From Chryseobacterium sp. JJR-5R (GTDB lineage: Bacteria; Bacteroidota; Bacteroidia; Flavobacteriales; Weeksellaceae), in NCBI RefSeq assembly GCF_034047335.1, contig NZ_CP139137.1, positions 2,418,001 through 2,482,000 on the forward strand: a stretch of 64,000 nucleotides of DNA, written 5' to 3'. A model generated the notes under the pieces. The model saw nothing but the letters and a program-made list of their open reading frames with translations. It was not told where the DNA came from and did no database searches. A program made the position numbers and the translations under genes. Positions 1-7,416 of the stretch are shown here, one piece after another; position 1 is the first letter of the stretch, and each line of letters opens with the position of its first letter.

Positions 1-2
1 CG

Positions 3-1448
3 GTATACAAAAGGAAAGGTGAAGATAAGAATATTGTAAAAGTAGACAAGCCTTCTATTACGCCGGTATCCGTAAACAGGGAAAACCAGTCCCCGTTCCT
101 TAAAAAGATCGATGAGATGCCGGAAGCCCCGATTGCTCCGGTGTGGGTGAATTTTGACCGGGACATTGCTAAAAATACACTGGGCAGCGTAGATGTACTT
201 TCGGTAAAAAATACAGACAATGCTTTGTTCAGGCTGTATTATTATTTTGATTCAGGAAGATGGAATAATAAAATCCTCCCTTTAGCGGCAGAATACCTTC
301 AGTACCTGGGCACGAAAAATAAATCTTCCGAGGCCATCAGCAAAGAATTTTATAAACTGGCTTCCAGCTTTAATGTAAATGCAGGCAATGAAGAAACGTA
401 TGTTACCCTGGAAGGCCTGAATGAAAACTTTGACCAGACCGCAGCTTTATTTGAAGACCTTATCAAAAACTGCCAGCCGGACCAGAAAGCCCTGGAAGCT
501 TATAAAGCTCGGGTGAAAAAATCCAGAGCAAATGCCAAGCAGAACAAAGGATCCATAATGAACGGACTGAGAAGCTACGCGCAGTACGGCCCGCAGAACC
601 CATATAACAATGTGCTGAGCGATGCGGAACTGGATGCGCTGAAAGCGGAAGACCTGGTAAACATGCTTCATGACCTTTTTAATTTTAAGCATAAAGTGTT
701 ATACTACGGGCCGAAATCCGGGAATGAACTTACCGCTTCTTTAAAACCGGTTCATAAAGTATCCGGTTCACTGAAAGAAATGCCTAAGTCAAAAACTTTT
801 GTACAGGTTCCTACGGATAAGAATAAAGTACTGTTCGCGCATTATGATATGGTTCAGGCAGAAGTGTTCTGGGTAAGGAATAGTGATCCTTATAACCCGT
901 CTATTACCCCGACCGTAAGCTTATTCAACAACTATTTCGGCGGCGGAATGGGATCTGTCGTATTCCAGACGATCCGGGAATCCAAAGCACTGGCGTATTC
1001 CACTTACTCTTATTTTTCGCTCCCGGGCAAAAAAGAAGATAAGGATATGATTACGGCCTATGTAGGAACGCAGGCCGATAAATTCAATGAATCTGCCGTT
1101 GCGATGAATGAGCTGCTGACTACCCTTCCGAAATCCGACCAGCTGTTTGAAACAGCCAAAAGCGGCCTGAAGAAATCCATTGCCGCCGAAAGGATTACGC
1201 AGGACGGGATCATCTTCACATATTTAAGAGCACAAAAGCTCGGCAATACAACAGATATCAGAAAAAATACCTATGAGCAGGCGCCGAAGCTTACGTTTGC
1301 CGATATCAATAACTTCCATGATAAGGAAATGAAAAGTAAAAATTACACCTACTGTCTGGTGGCATCCCAGGATAAAGTCAGCGAAGCCGACATGCAGAAA
1401 CTCGGTGAAGTGAAAAAACTTAACCTGACTGAGATTTTCGGTTATTAA
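3..1448 (+). CDS. M16 family metallopeptidase, C-terminal part (5' end outside window)
   Basis: The reading frame is open from the first complete codon at position 3, so the gene begins before the window and 481 residues are visible. The composition and the segment with YYFDSGRWNNKILPLAAEYL fit the second half of a tandem-domain M16 (pitrilysin-type) zinc protease. No HxxEH zinc motif is present in the visible part, as expected for the non-catalytic C-terminal half, which closes over the substrate in this family. These proteins are usually periplasmic or secreted in Bacteroidota. A strong hairpin terminator follows directly. The family call is secure; the substrate is unknown. Confidence 0.85.
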   Translation, partial: VYKRKGEDKNIVKVDKPSITPVSVNRENQSPFLKKIDEMPEAPIAPVWVNFDRDIAKNTLGSVDVLSVKNTDNALFRLYYYFDSGRWNNKILPLAAEYLQYLGTKNKSSEAISKEFYKLASSFNVNAGNEETYVTLEGLNENFDQTAALFEDLIKNCQPDQKALEAYKARVKKSRANAKQNKGSIMNGLRSYAQYGPQNPYNNVLSDAELDALKAEDLVNMLHDLFNFKHKVLYYGPKSGNELTASLKPVHKVSGSLKEMPKSKTFVQVPTDKNKVLFAHYDMVQAEVFWVRNSDPYNPSITPTVSLFNNYFGGGMGSVVFQTIRESKALAYSTYSYFSLPGKKEDKDMITAYVGTQADKFNESAVAMNELLTTLPKSDQLFETAKSGLKKSIAAERITQDGIIFTYLRAQKLGNTTDIRKNTYEQAPKLTFADINNFHDKEMKSKNYTYCLVASQDKVSEADMQKLGEVKKLNLTEIFGY

Positions 1449-1451
1449 AAC

Positions 1452-1483
1452 AAAAAGCAGCTGCCTTGGCAGCTGCTTTTTTT
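1452..1483 (+). terminator. Rho-independent terminator of the M16 gene
   Basis: A near-perfect inverted repeat, AAAAAGCAGCTGCC / GGCAGCTGCTTTTTTT, starts three bases after the stop codon and ends in a T-run. Confidence 0.85.
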
Positions 1484-1615
1484 ATCGGTCATCTATTTTC
1501 CGGTTGAGCTGGATGGGATTATTGTTTTCTTTAACCTGCTTCTGCACATTTTCGTCAGGGTTTTTATATCCGTGGGAATCCTATCATTCCTGCTTTATTT
1601 CCGTTACTTTACTCA
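1482..1615 (-). pseudogene. C-terminal remnant of a GLPGLI-family gene
   Basis: On the minus strand this stretch decodes to NVQKQVKENNNPIQLNRK followed by IDDR and a stop. That closely matches the end of the intact GLPGLI protein encoded at 2897-3706 (VQKQIKENNNPIELNQK). Upstream the match continues at DNA level (a DIKTLT-like stretch) but is broken by a one-base deletion and a short insertion, so no open frame remains. The homology fades near 1615, where AT-rich unrelated DNA begins. The matching N-terminal remnant lies at about 2790-2831. This is therefore one end of a paralogue that lost its middle. Confidence 0.75.
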
Positions 1616-1647
1616 AATTTTCCGGACTTGGAACAATAAAAACAGAT

Positions 1648-2171
1648 ATGTCATACGGTTATTATTTATCAGTAACAGCTTGTATAGCAAACAGAGGCGT
1701 TTCTGTTGCAGTAGGTACATCAGATATGGAGCAGGCATCGGATTTATCAGATATGAATTACATGAGATAACAGATACATTAACTGAATTGAATGCTGTTA
1801 TTGCAGGACAGTCAGATTATTTGGATTGGGGTACAGATTCGTTATATGTATCTTCTGAAACTGCTCTATCTCAGTATGTACGATACGATAAAGTAGAAAA
1901 AAACCAAGTGTCTACTTTAAGCTTAAGAAATTTTTTAATAGAACTGAAAAATTTCAAAGAGCAGTGTCAGGCTGGAGACTATTACAAAACCATCATTGGG
2001 CAGGCATTTACAGCAGTTAAGGCTAATCCTTCCCAATATAAAAGATGGCCAACTTCCGATTTAGATTATTTAATTACCTTAAATAATATAACAATTGCTC
2101 TGGTATTGGAAGCCAATGATTTTAGTTTATCAACAGGGCAATATTTAGCTCAGTTAATAAGATATTTTTAA
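1648..2171 (+). pseudogene. Unknown protein, apparently frameshifted
   Basis: A plausible start at 1648 encodes MSYGYYLSVTACIANRGVSV and runs to a stop at 1770. The continuation looks protein-like in a different frame, from EITDTLTELNAVIAGQSDYL to LAQLIRYF at 2171. The upstream part of the second frame is not protein-like and overlaps the GLPGLI remnant in antisense. The simplest reading is one gene of about 174 codons carrying a frameshift near 1740-1770. Base composition is much more AT-rich than the flanking genes. I do not recognise the family. With the next genes it forms a short + strand run inside the disrupted GLPGLI locus. Confidence 0.45.
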
Positions 2172-2189
2172 TACAAATCTCAAATATGT

Positions 2190-2282
2190 ATGATGAGTAC
2201 TACAATAAAATTTTTGAATAGTAATAATAAACTGGTTACCGAACAACTGACTACTCAAATGGGTAATTTTTCAAAACTTTAA
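2190..2282 (+). CDS. Small ORF, 30 aa, unknown
   Basis: ATG at 2190 opens a 30-codon frame beginning MMSTTIKFLNSNNK and ending NFSKL. It stops two bases before the start of the next gene, as in a translationally coupled pair. It has no signal peptide and no recognisable motif. It may be a real small gene, or the remains of the 3' end of a longer gene in the same AT-rich island. Support is limited to position and spacing. Confidence 0.25.
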   Translation: MMSTTIKFLNSNNKLVTEQLTTQMGNFSKL

Positions 2283-2284
2283 TT

Positions 2285-2740
2285 ATGCCTGTCAGTAAAA
2301 TCACATATAAGCAAAACAAAGGGTTTTGGGTAGAAGAAACCTTTATGCAATTAGTGTATCACTACATACACGAAGAATTAATAAAAACCCAATATTTAGT
2401 TAAAGATAAGCATATACTGTTAAAATCTATCAGAGATCGTATAAACGGTTATTTTATTGGAATAATGTCATTAGGCTGGAGAAATTTAATCGAGACCAAT
2501 TCAGAAATTAAAACGATGACTCAGGTTTTAGAAAATGTAAAGACAACATTGAAAAGCAAGGGAACATATATTTCTATTGTAGAGCTTCAAAATATTTCAA
2601 CTGAAGATGTCGAATTTAAGTTATATCTTTCAAATCCTTTTCCAACTTCAGATCTTATCGAAATTTTAAATGCATTAATTCAAATGTTAAATGGTTCTTG
2701 GACCTCTACAGATTATGAGATGCAGATTGATTTTATTTAA
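2285..2740 (+). CDS. Hypothetical protein, 151 aa
   Basis: An open frame starting MPVSKITYKQNKGFWVEE. It is soluble, with no signal peptide or membrane segment, and has a mixed alpha/beta look with an acidic C-terminal half ending in DYEMQIDF. I do not recognise the family. It is the last gene of the AT-rich island that replaced the middle of a GLPGLI gene and is preceded at two bases by a 30-codon ORF. Size, composition and isolation would suit an orphan immunity or antitoxin-type gene, but that is inference from context only. Confidence 0.6.
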   Translation: MPVSKITYKQNKGFWVEETFMQLVYHYIHEELIKTQYLVKDKHILLKSIRDRINGYFIGIMSLGWRNLIETNSEIKTMTQVLENVKTTLKSKGTYISIVELQNISTEDVEFKLYLSNPFPTSDLIEILNALIQMLNGSWTSTDYEMQIDFI

Positions 2741-2789
2741 AATATCTTCATAAACGAATGAATGTAATATTTTACATGAATAAAATATT

Positions 2790-2831
2790 TAACAATGCAA
2801 AAGCAAAAAACAGAAACAGTTTTTCTATCAT
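2790..2831 (-). pseudogene. N-terminal remnant of a GLPGLI-family gene
   Basis: The minus strand from 2831 reads MIEKLFLFFAFALL before hitting unrelated sequence and a stop. This matches the signal peptide start MKKLLLFFAFV of the intact neighbour at 3706. The upstream flank (AAAATAAAT before the ATG, then AGAGATGCAAC) also matches the leader of that gene. It is the other end of the gene whose C-terminal remnant lies at 1482-1615. Confidence 0.7.
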
Positions 2832-2896
2832 ATTTATTTTAAGAAAAAGAGATGCAACAAAGTATCCCTGATGATTATACATCCCCTCAAACTGTT

Positions 2897-3706
2897 TTAT
2901 TGGTAATCTATTTTCTGGTTCAGTTCGATGGGATTATTGTTTTCTTTAATCTGCTTTTGTACATTTTTCGTTAAGGTTTTCATATCCATCGGGATGATAT
3001 TACCGTTAGCATCCCCTACCTGAAATTTTATATTTCTGGCTTTAATCTCTGCAAAAGGATCGCTGTAATAATTTAACTGCATTTTATTTAAAACCTCCCA
3101 GCTGATTTCTTTACCGGTTCTTAAGGCGAACATATTATTCTTATCCGATCTCTTTGTTTTAACTAAAGCAAATTCAAAATCTGAAAGACGGTCTGAAATT
3201 TTGACAATCATACCCGGCAGGCCGCTGAAAATATACGGCCCTTCCTGTAAAGGGATACTTTGTGTAAACCACGCCGTCCATTCCCTGCCGCCATACTTTA
3301 CGGTTGCTTTCTGGCAGTCATACTCCCCTATCTTTAATTTATCTGATCCTATTTCCCACTCAAGATTGTCTGAAATCCTGATAAAATATTTATCATTCAT
3401 AACCGGCGCGGTAACAACTTTAATGATACTTTTCGATGCCAGGTTTTTTTTAATGTAAAGCTGTTGTGTAAATGTCATTTTCTCGCCTGCGCCGAAACCT
3501 GTTTTTTCAGTTAAGGAATCAGATCGTCTTGCTTGTGAAGATCTGAATACAGATTGCCGGCCTAATACATCAAGATAATATTCATCTGTAACAATACTGT
3601 CTTTATTAAAACCAGGCCTATACTTAAGTTCATATATAAATGTTATATTCTGGGCGGGTAGAACAGATGAAATTACAAAAGCAAAAAATAATAACAGTTT
3701 TTTCAT
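2897..3706 (-). CDS. GLPGLI family protein (paralogue 1)
   Basis: A 269-residue secreted protein. Signal peptide MKKLLLFFAFVISSVLPAQ (residues 1-19), then a beta-rich domain with YGGREWTAWF (about 138-147) and the family signature GLPGMIVKI (162-170). GLPGLI proteins are common in Bacteroidota and often occur in tandem; their function is not established. The C-terminus ends in the ENNNPIELNQ element also found in the second paralogue and in the truncated remnant. It lies about 80 bases downstream of the second copy on the same strand, and the spacers share a conserved leader, consistent with tandem duplication. Confidence 0.85.
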   Translation of the reverse strand: MKKLLLFFAFVISSVLPAQNITFIYELKYRPGFNKDSIVTDEYYLDVLGRQSVFRSSQARRSDSLTEKTGFGAGEKMTFTQQLYIKKNLASKSIIKVVTAPVMNDKYFIRISDNLEWEIGSDKLKIGEYDCQKATVKYGGREWTAWFTQSIPLQEGPYIFSGLPGMIVKISDRLSDFEFALVKTKRSDKNNMFALRTGKEISWEVLNKMQLNYYSDPFAEIKARNIKFQVGDANGNIIPMDMKTLTKNVQKQIKENNNPIELNQKIDYQ

Positions 3707-3786
3707 GGCATTTATTTTTAATGACTAAAATACAAAAAAGAGATGCAATAATGCATCCCTGATATTACACATCCTTTCAAAACGTT

Positions 3787-4611
3787 TTACTGATAATTTA
3801 TTCTGTGATTAATTTCAATAGGGTTATTATTTTCTTTAATCTGTTTTTTTGTTTTGTCAGTCTGAATTTTCATGTCCGGCGTTACAGCATTACCATTACC
3901 ATCATCAACTTTAATAGGCAGGCCTGAAGACTTCATACGGGCAAACGGGTCAGAATAGTAATTTTCAGATAATCTTTTAAACTGTTCCCACGTTAATTCC
4001 GAACCGTTATTTCTATAATGGATCTTTTCACTTCCATTTTTTATTTCACTTAAACTAAAATTATAATCATTCTTATCGTCAGAAATTTTAACAATTAGAC
4101 CCGGCAAATCACTGAAAACATACGGTCCGTCTTGAATAGGAATTTCAGTTGTAAACCAGGCTGTCCAGTTTCTGCCTCCATAATTTACTTTTGCTTTTTG
4201 GACGTTAAAAGTTGCTATCTTATCTTTTTCAGGTAAAATTTGCCAGTCGAGTTTTTCATTTATTTTTATAGAAAATATTTCAGCATAGATGGTTTGAATA
4301 TTTTTTCGGATTTCATGATCAGACCGTTTTTTTATTATGTAAAACTGATCTTCAAACCTAGGCTTTCTGCCTAATCCAAAACCTGTTTTTTCAATAAGAG
4401 AATCAGATTTCCTTTCAAATTCTGTTCTGAAGACAGATAAAATTTTATCATCAATATCTAAAATCATTTTTTCTGAAATCGTACTGTCTTTTAACGGATT
4501 TGGCTTATAAGTCAGATCATATTTAAATACTTGATTCTGGCCAACGACATTATTATAAAATATCATAGCAAATAGGAACAGTGAAAAATTTAAAATTTTA
4601 TTTTTTTTCAT
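3787..4611 (-). CDS. GLPGLI family protein (paralogue 2)
   Basis: A 274-residue secreted protein. The start at 4611 is preferred over an ATG 29 codons upstream because MKKNKILNFSLFLFAMIFYN forms a normal signal peptide. Downstream motifs NYGGRNWTAWF and DLPGLIVKI match the GLPGLI family and align with paralogue 1 throughout, including EKTGFG and the ENNNPIEINHR end. It is more AT-rich than paralogue 1. Function is unknown. It lies immediately downstream of the Cys-rich double-glycine-leader peptide on the same strand, so the two may be co-transcribed. Confidence 0.85.
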   Translation of the reverse strand: MKKNKILNFSLFLFAMIFYNNVVGQNQVFKYDLTYKPNPLKDSTISEKMILDIDDKILSVFRTEFERKSDSLIEKTGFGLGRKPRFEDQFYIIKKRSDHEIRKNIQTIYAEIFSIKINEKLDWQILPEKDKIATFNVQKAKVNYGGRNWTAWFTTEIPIQDGPYVFSDLPGLIVKISDDKNDYNFSLSEIKNGSEKIHYRNNGSELTWEQFKRLSENYYSDPFARMKSSGLPIKVDDGNGNAVTPDMKIQTDKTKKQIKENNNPIEINHRINYQ

Positions 4612-4730
4612 GATATGAAGGTAATAATCTTTAACAAATAAATTACAAGCCTTAATTTGTTTGATTATTAATAAAAAAATACTATTAAACAGAGACATAC
4701 ATTTTACGTCTCATTATTTTAAAATTCAAT

Positions 4731-4925
4731 TTACATGCATCTATTACATGAATTTCCATTTGAATCCATCCACCATCCGCAGGTAAGACCATATTGTTCA
4801 CATATATCAGCAGAACCTGTTCCCATACGCGGCATACACATATTTGCACATCCGTCTACAGGCAGACGTTTTCCTCCCACTAAAGATTTCAAATCATTTC
4901 TCGAAAGTTTTTTCAGATTTTTCAT
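4731..4925 (-). CDS. Double-glycine-leader Cys-rich peptide (bacteriocin-like)
   Basis: A 64-residue peptide. The N-terminus MKNLKKLSRNDLKSLVGG is a typical leader of Bacteroidota bacteriocin-like peptides, with an LKKLSR...LKS helix and a Gly-Gly at 17-18 where a C39-type peptidase/ABC exporter would cut. The core after GG has six cysteines (residues 26, 30, 42, 49, 60, 63), suggesting three disulphides or Cys modification. No exporter or modifying enzyme lies in this window. An XRE regulator is divergently transcribed 144 bases away, and GLPGLI genes follow. The leader family is recognised; bioactivity is not shown. Confidence 0.75.
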   Translation of the reverse strand: MKNLKKLSRNDLKSLVGGKRLPVDGCANMCMPRMGTGSADICEQYGLTCGWWMDSNGNSCNRCM

Positions 4926-5068
4926 AATTCAACTGTTTTAAAAATTAAAAATTCATTTTTTACACTGCAATTTTTTCCGGATCAATTGTTTTACGAATTT
5001 GAAAATTCTTTATACCTTTACCAATCAGTAAATTGATTATTTCAACCAGAAAACTAATTGCACCTAAG

Positions 5069-5434
5069 ATGGATATCGGCACTAAAATCAAAAATTTAAG
5101 AGAAGAAAAACATTTGTCACAAAGCGATCTTGCTTTTGAATTAGGCGTTTCCCAAGGAACCCTGCATAATATAGAGAGCGGAAACTCCAGAAAGATCGAT
5201 TTCCTCTTGATGGATAAAATCTGCCGGTTTTTTGATAAGGATTTTGAATACTTTTTGGATACGAAAATCATTAATAACATAACTGAAAATAAAGGACAAG
5301 TTAGTTGTGAAGACTTTACAGTCAATAATAATTTCCCGGATAACTTTCTCGAAGAATTTAAAAAACTGGTGGAACAGAACCAGATCAATCAAAAGATTAT
5401 TGAAGAGCTTAAAAGCAGGTTCGAAGATCAATAA
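5069..5434 (+). CDS. XRE-family transcriptional regulator
   Basis: A 121-residue DNA-binding protein. The start at 5069 (MDIGTKIKNLREEKHLSQSD) is preferred over an ATG 12 codons upstream because it begins the HTH_3 domain at the usual place. The helix-turn-helix covers about residues 4-60 (LSQSDLAFELGVSQGTLHNI). The C-terminal third is a predicted amphipathic helix, EEFKKLVEQNQINQKIIEEL, likely for dimerisation. It is divergent from the Cys-rich peptide gene and may regulate it, by position only. A hairpin plus T8 follows the stop. Confidence 0.85.
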   Translation: MDIGTKIKNLREEKHLSQSDLAFELGVSQGTLHNIESGNSRKIDFLLMDKICRFFDKDFEYFLDTKIINNITENKGQVSCEDFTVNNNFPDNFLEEFKKLVEQNQINQKIIEELKSRFEDQ

Positions 5435-5447
5435 CCACTATCGCCAA

Positions 5448-5471
5448 AGCGCTGCATACAGCGTTTTTTTT
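5448..5471 (+). terminator. Terminator after the XRE gene
   Basis: CGCTG-CATA-CAGCG stem followed by eight T residues. Confidence 0.75.
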
Positions 5472-5504
5472 AGCTTAAAACCAAAAACATCAATAGATTT
5501 TATT

Positions 5505-5548
5505 TATCAATACCAAACCGTTTGATAGATAAAATACCTATATATTTG
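5505..5548 (+). promoter_or_regulatory. Peroxiredoxin promoter with dyad operator
   Basis: A TANNTTTG-type -7 box, TATATTTG, lies at 5541-5548. Just upstream is the inverted repeat TATCAA-N11-TTGATA (5505-5527), a plausible operator for a redox regulator. Which regulator binds is not visible in the window. Confidence 0.5.
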
Positions 5549-5581
5549 CACCAGAAATTTAAATAAAAAAAATTAAGAATT

Positions 5582-6214
5582 ATGTCTTTAGTAGGAAAAA
5601 AATTCCCTAATGTAGCGGTTGATGCTATGTCGGAAATGGGTGATGATCTTAGAATCAATATCTTTGAAGAAGCAACCGCCAATCAGCAAAAAGTTCTTTT
5701 GTTCTGGTACCCGAAAGATTTTACTTTCGTTTGCCCGACTGAGCTTCACGCATTCCAGGAAGCTTTGGGTGACTTTGAAAAAAGGAACACCAAAGTAATC
5801 GGTGCCTCTTGCGATACCAACGAAGTACATTTTGCGTGGCTTAACGTATCCAAAGACAACGGAGGAATTGAAGGGGTAACTTATCCGATCCTTGCGGATA
5901 CCCACAGACAGCTTGCCAACCTTTTGGGCATTGTTGACCAGGATTTTGAATACAATGAAGAAGGTGAGGAAGTGTTTACAGGATCCAACGTTACCTACAG
6001 AGCAACTTATCTTATTGACGAGACCGGAAAAATTTTCCATGAGTCTGTAAACGATATGCCTTTGGGAAGAAACGTTAAAGAATACCTGAGACTGATTGAT
6101 GCTTACACGCACGTTCAGAAGCACGGTGAAGTTTGCCCTGCAAACTGGGAAGAAGGAAAAGAAGCCATGAAAGCCGACAGGACTTCTACCGCTGATTATT
6201 TATCAAAAAACTAA
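5582..6214 (+). CDS. 2-Cys peroxiredoxin (AhpC/Prx1 type)
   Basis: A 210-residue cytosolic peroxidase reducing H2O2 and organic peroxides. The peroxidatic cysteine is C51 in FTFVCPTE and the resolving cysteine is C185 in HGEVCP, so it is a typical 2-Cys enzyme. The extended C-terminus after the resolving Cys is AhpC/Prx1-like. A thioredoxin-like gene and a small partner gene follow on the same strand, and thioredoxin is the usual reductant when AhpF is absent. The -7 box and dyad upstream indicate regulated transcription. Confidence 0.95.
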   Translation: MSLVGKKFPNVAVDAMSEMGDDLRINIFEEATANQQKVLLFWYPKDFTFVCPTELHAFQEALGDFEKRNTKVIGASCDTNEVHFAWLNVSKDNGGIEGVTYPILADTHRQLANLLGIVDQDFEYNEEGEEVFTGSNVTYRATYLIDETGKIFHESVNDMPLGRNVKEYLRLIDAYTHVQKHGEVCPANWEEGKEAMKADRTSTADYLSKN

Positions 6215-6243
6215 TCAAATAAATAATGTGACAATATAACCAG

Positions 6244-6322
6244 TGCAGCAATTTGATAACGGAGGCTGTCACCTGATCCGGAACGGATGAATGGACAACC
6301 GGTACCTTATTAAATTGCTGCA
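6244..6322 (+). other. Structured intergenic element between peroxiredoxin and thioredoxin
   Basis: A perfect 11-base inverted repeat, TGCAGCAATTT (6244-6254) / AAATTGCTGCA (6312-6322), encloses about 57 bases. An inner hairpin ATCCG-GAA-CGGAT lies inside. It could end peroxiredoxin transcripts, tune read-through into the thioredoxin gene, or protect mRNA ends. No T-run follows the outer stem. Confidence 0.5.
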
Positions 6323-6352
6323 TTGTTTATTTCATGCTAAAAAAATAAACTT

Positions 6353-6658
6353 ATGTATACAGAATTAACAGAAGATACGCTGCAGTCTGTGATCAGCGAC
6401 AATGAAAAAGTAGTGGTGCAGTACGGCGCTACATGGTGTGGGAACTGCAGGATTATGAAGCCGAAATTCAAAAAGTTAGCTTCTGAAAACGAAAGCATCC
6501 CTTTCCTGTATGTAGACGCGGAAAAATTACCGGAAAGCAGAAAATTAGCCAAGGTTGACAATTTGCCGACGTTTGCAATTTTTAAAAACGGAGCGCTTGT
6601 AAACCAGGTTCAGAGCAACAAAGCAGAAAGTTTAACCGAATTATTTAATGAATTGTAA
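6353..6658 (+). CDS. Thioredoxin family protein
   Basis: A 101-residue thioredoxin fold with the active site WCGNC (in ATWCGNCRIM, about residues 27-31) instead of the standard WCGPC, and the cis-proline loop NLPTFAIF. No signal peptide, so cytosolic. It lies between the 2-Cys peroxiredoxin and an 82-residue protein whose start is two bases after its stop, so it is probably the dedicated reductant of the peroxiredoxin. The CGNC variant is expected to shift the redox potential relative to CGPC; this is inference. Confidence 0.9.
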   Translation: MYTELTEDTLQSVISDNEKVVVQYGATWCGNCRIMKPKFKKLASENESIPFLYVDAEKLPESRKLAKVDNLPTFAIFKNGALVNQVQSNKAESLTELFNEL

Positions 6659-6660
6659 TT

Positions 6661-6909
6661 ATGAAGTTACCCATAATCAGACAGTTTTACCAGAACCAGA
6701 CCCCGGAAAACCTGGAAAAAACACTGGAGGTTTTAGAAAGCTTCTCTGAGTTCAGAGGAACCAGCGAAGAGGACCTGAATGTGGCCGGAGAACTAATTAC
6801 CAACATCTGCGGAGCCCTTGAAGTGCATGCTGCCGTAAAGAACGGAATGAGCGAAAAGGATGCGCTGAATTCCTTTGCCCAAAAAGTATTGGGATCTATT
6901 GATAAATAA
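6661..6909 (+). CDS. Small protein of the peroxiredoxin-thioredoxin operon (DUF6952-like)
   Basis: An 82-residue, largely helical soluble protein starting MKLPIIRQFYQNQTPENL. Its start is two bases after the thioredoxin stop, so translation is probably coupled. Flavobacteria commonly carry a protein of this size and sequence style in this position; I believe it is the family called DUF6952, but that name is from memory. A single Cys (in NICGALEV) and the operon suggest an accessory role in peroxide detoxification. No biochemical function is known to me. Confidence 0.75.
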   Translation: MKLPIIRQFYQNQTPENLEKTLEVLESFSEFRGTSEEDLNVAGELITNICGALEVHAAVKNGMSEKDALNSFAQKVLGSIDK

Positions 6910-6943
6910 TTAAAAAATTTCTGAGAACCAGCATTCCTGGAAT

Positions 6944-7403
6944 AAAAAAATCCCGATGAAACAACATCAGGATTTTTTAGGTTTATAAGCAAATTATAAA
7001 TCCGTACGGATTCATAACTCAAAACTCATAATTCATAGTGCTTATATTATTCCTTAAGACCTGACATGCCGGATGTTTCATAAATTACATGTATTTAATT
7101 TCGCCTGTATTTATTTATATCAAAAGAAAATCCCGATGAATCAACACCAGGATTTTTCAGGTTTATAAGTGAATCATAAATCCGTATGGATTCATAACTC
7201 AAAACTCATAATTTATAGTACTTATATTATTTTTTAAGACCTGACATGCCGGATGTTTCATAAATTACATGTATTTAATTTCGCCTGTATTTATTTATAT
7301 CAAAAAAAAATCCCGATGAATCAACACCAGGATTTTTCAGGTTTATAAGTGAATCATAAATCCGTACAAATTCATAATTCATAATCCAAAATTCATAATT
7401 CAT
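6944..7403. repeat. 180-bp tandem repeat, about 2.5 copies
   Basis: The string TCCCGATGAA recurs at 6951, 7131 and 7311, exactly 180 bases apart, and copies 1 and 2 are nearly identical over the whole unit. Copy 3 breaks off after about 90 bases. Each unit carries a terminator-like hairpin, TCCCGATG...CATCAGGA followed by T5-T6 (first copy 6951-6978), and an AT-rich tail with CATGCCGGATGTTTCATAAA. No ORF is present. The repeat fills the gap between the convergent peroxiredoxin operon and the BI-1 gene, and may act as a repeated bidirectional terminator. Confidence 0.9.
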
Positions 7404-7416
7404 AACTTTTACTCTA

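Noticed and set aside
1572..1750. Extended N-terminus MGILSFLLYFRYF for the island gene
   Set aside because: This part overlaps the GLPGLI remnant in antisense and is a shadow of the better frame from 1648.
6944..7403. CRISPR array
   Set aside because: The repeat unit is 180 bases with no spacer alternation; units are tandem and near-identical.
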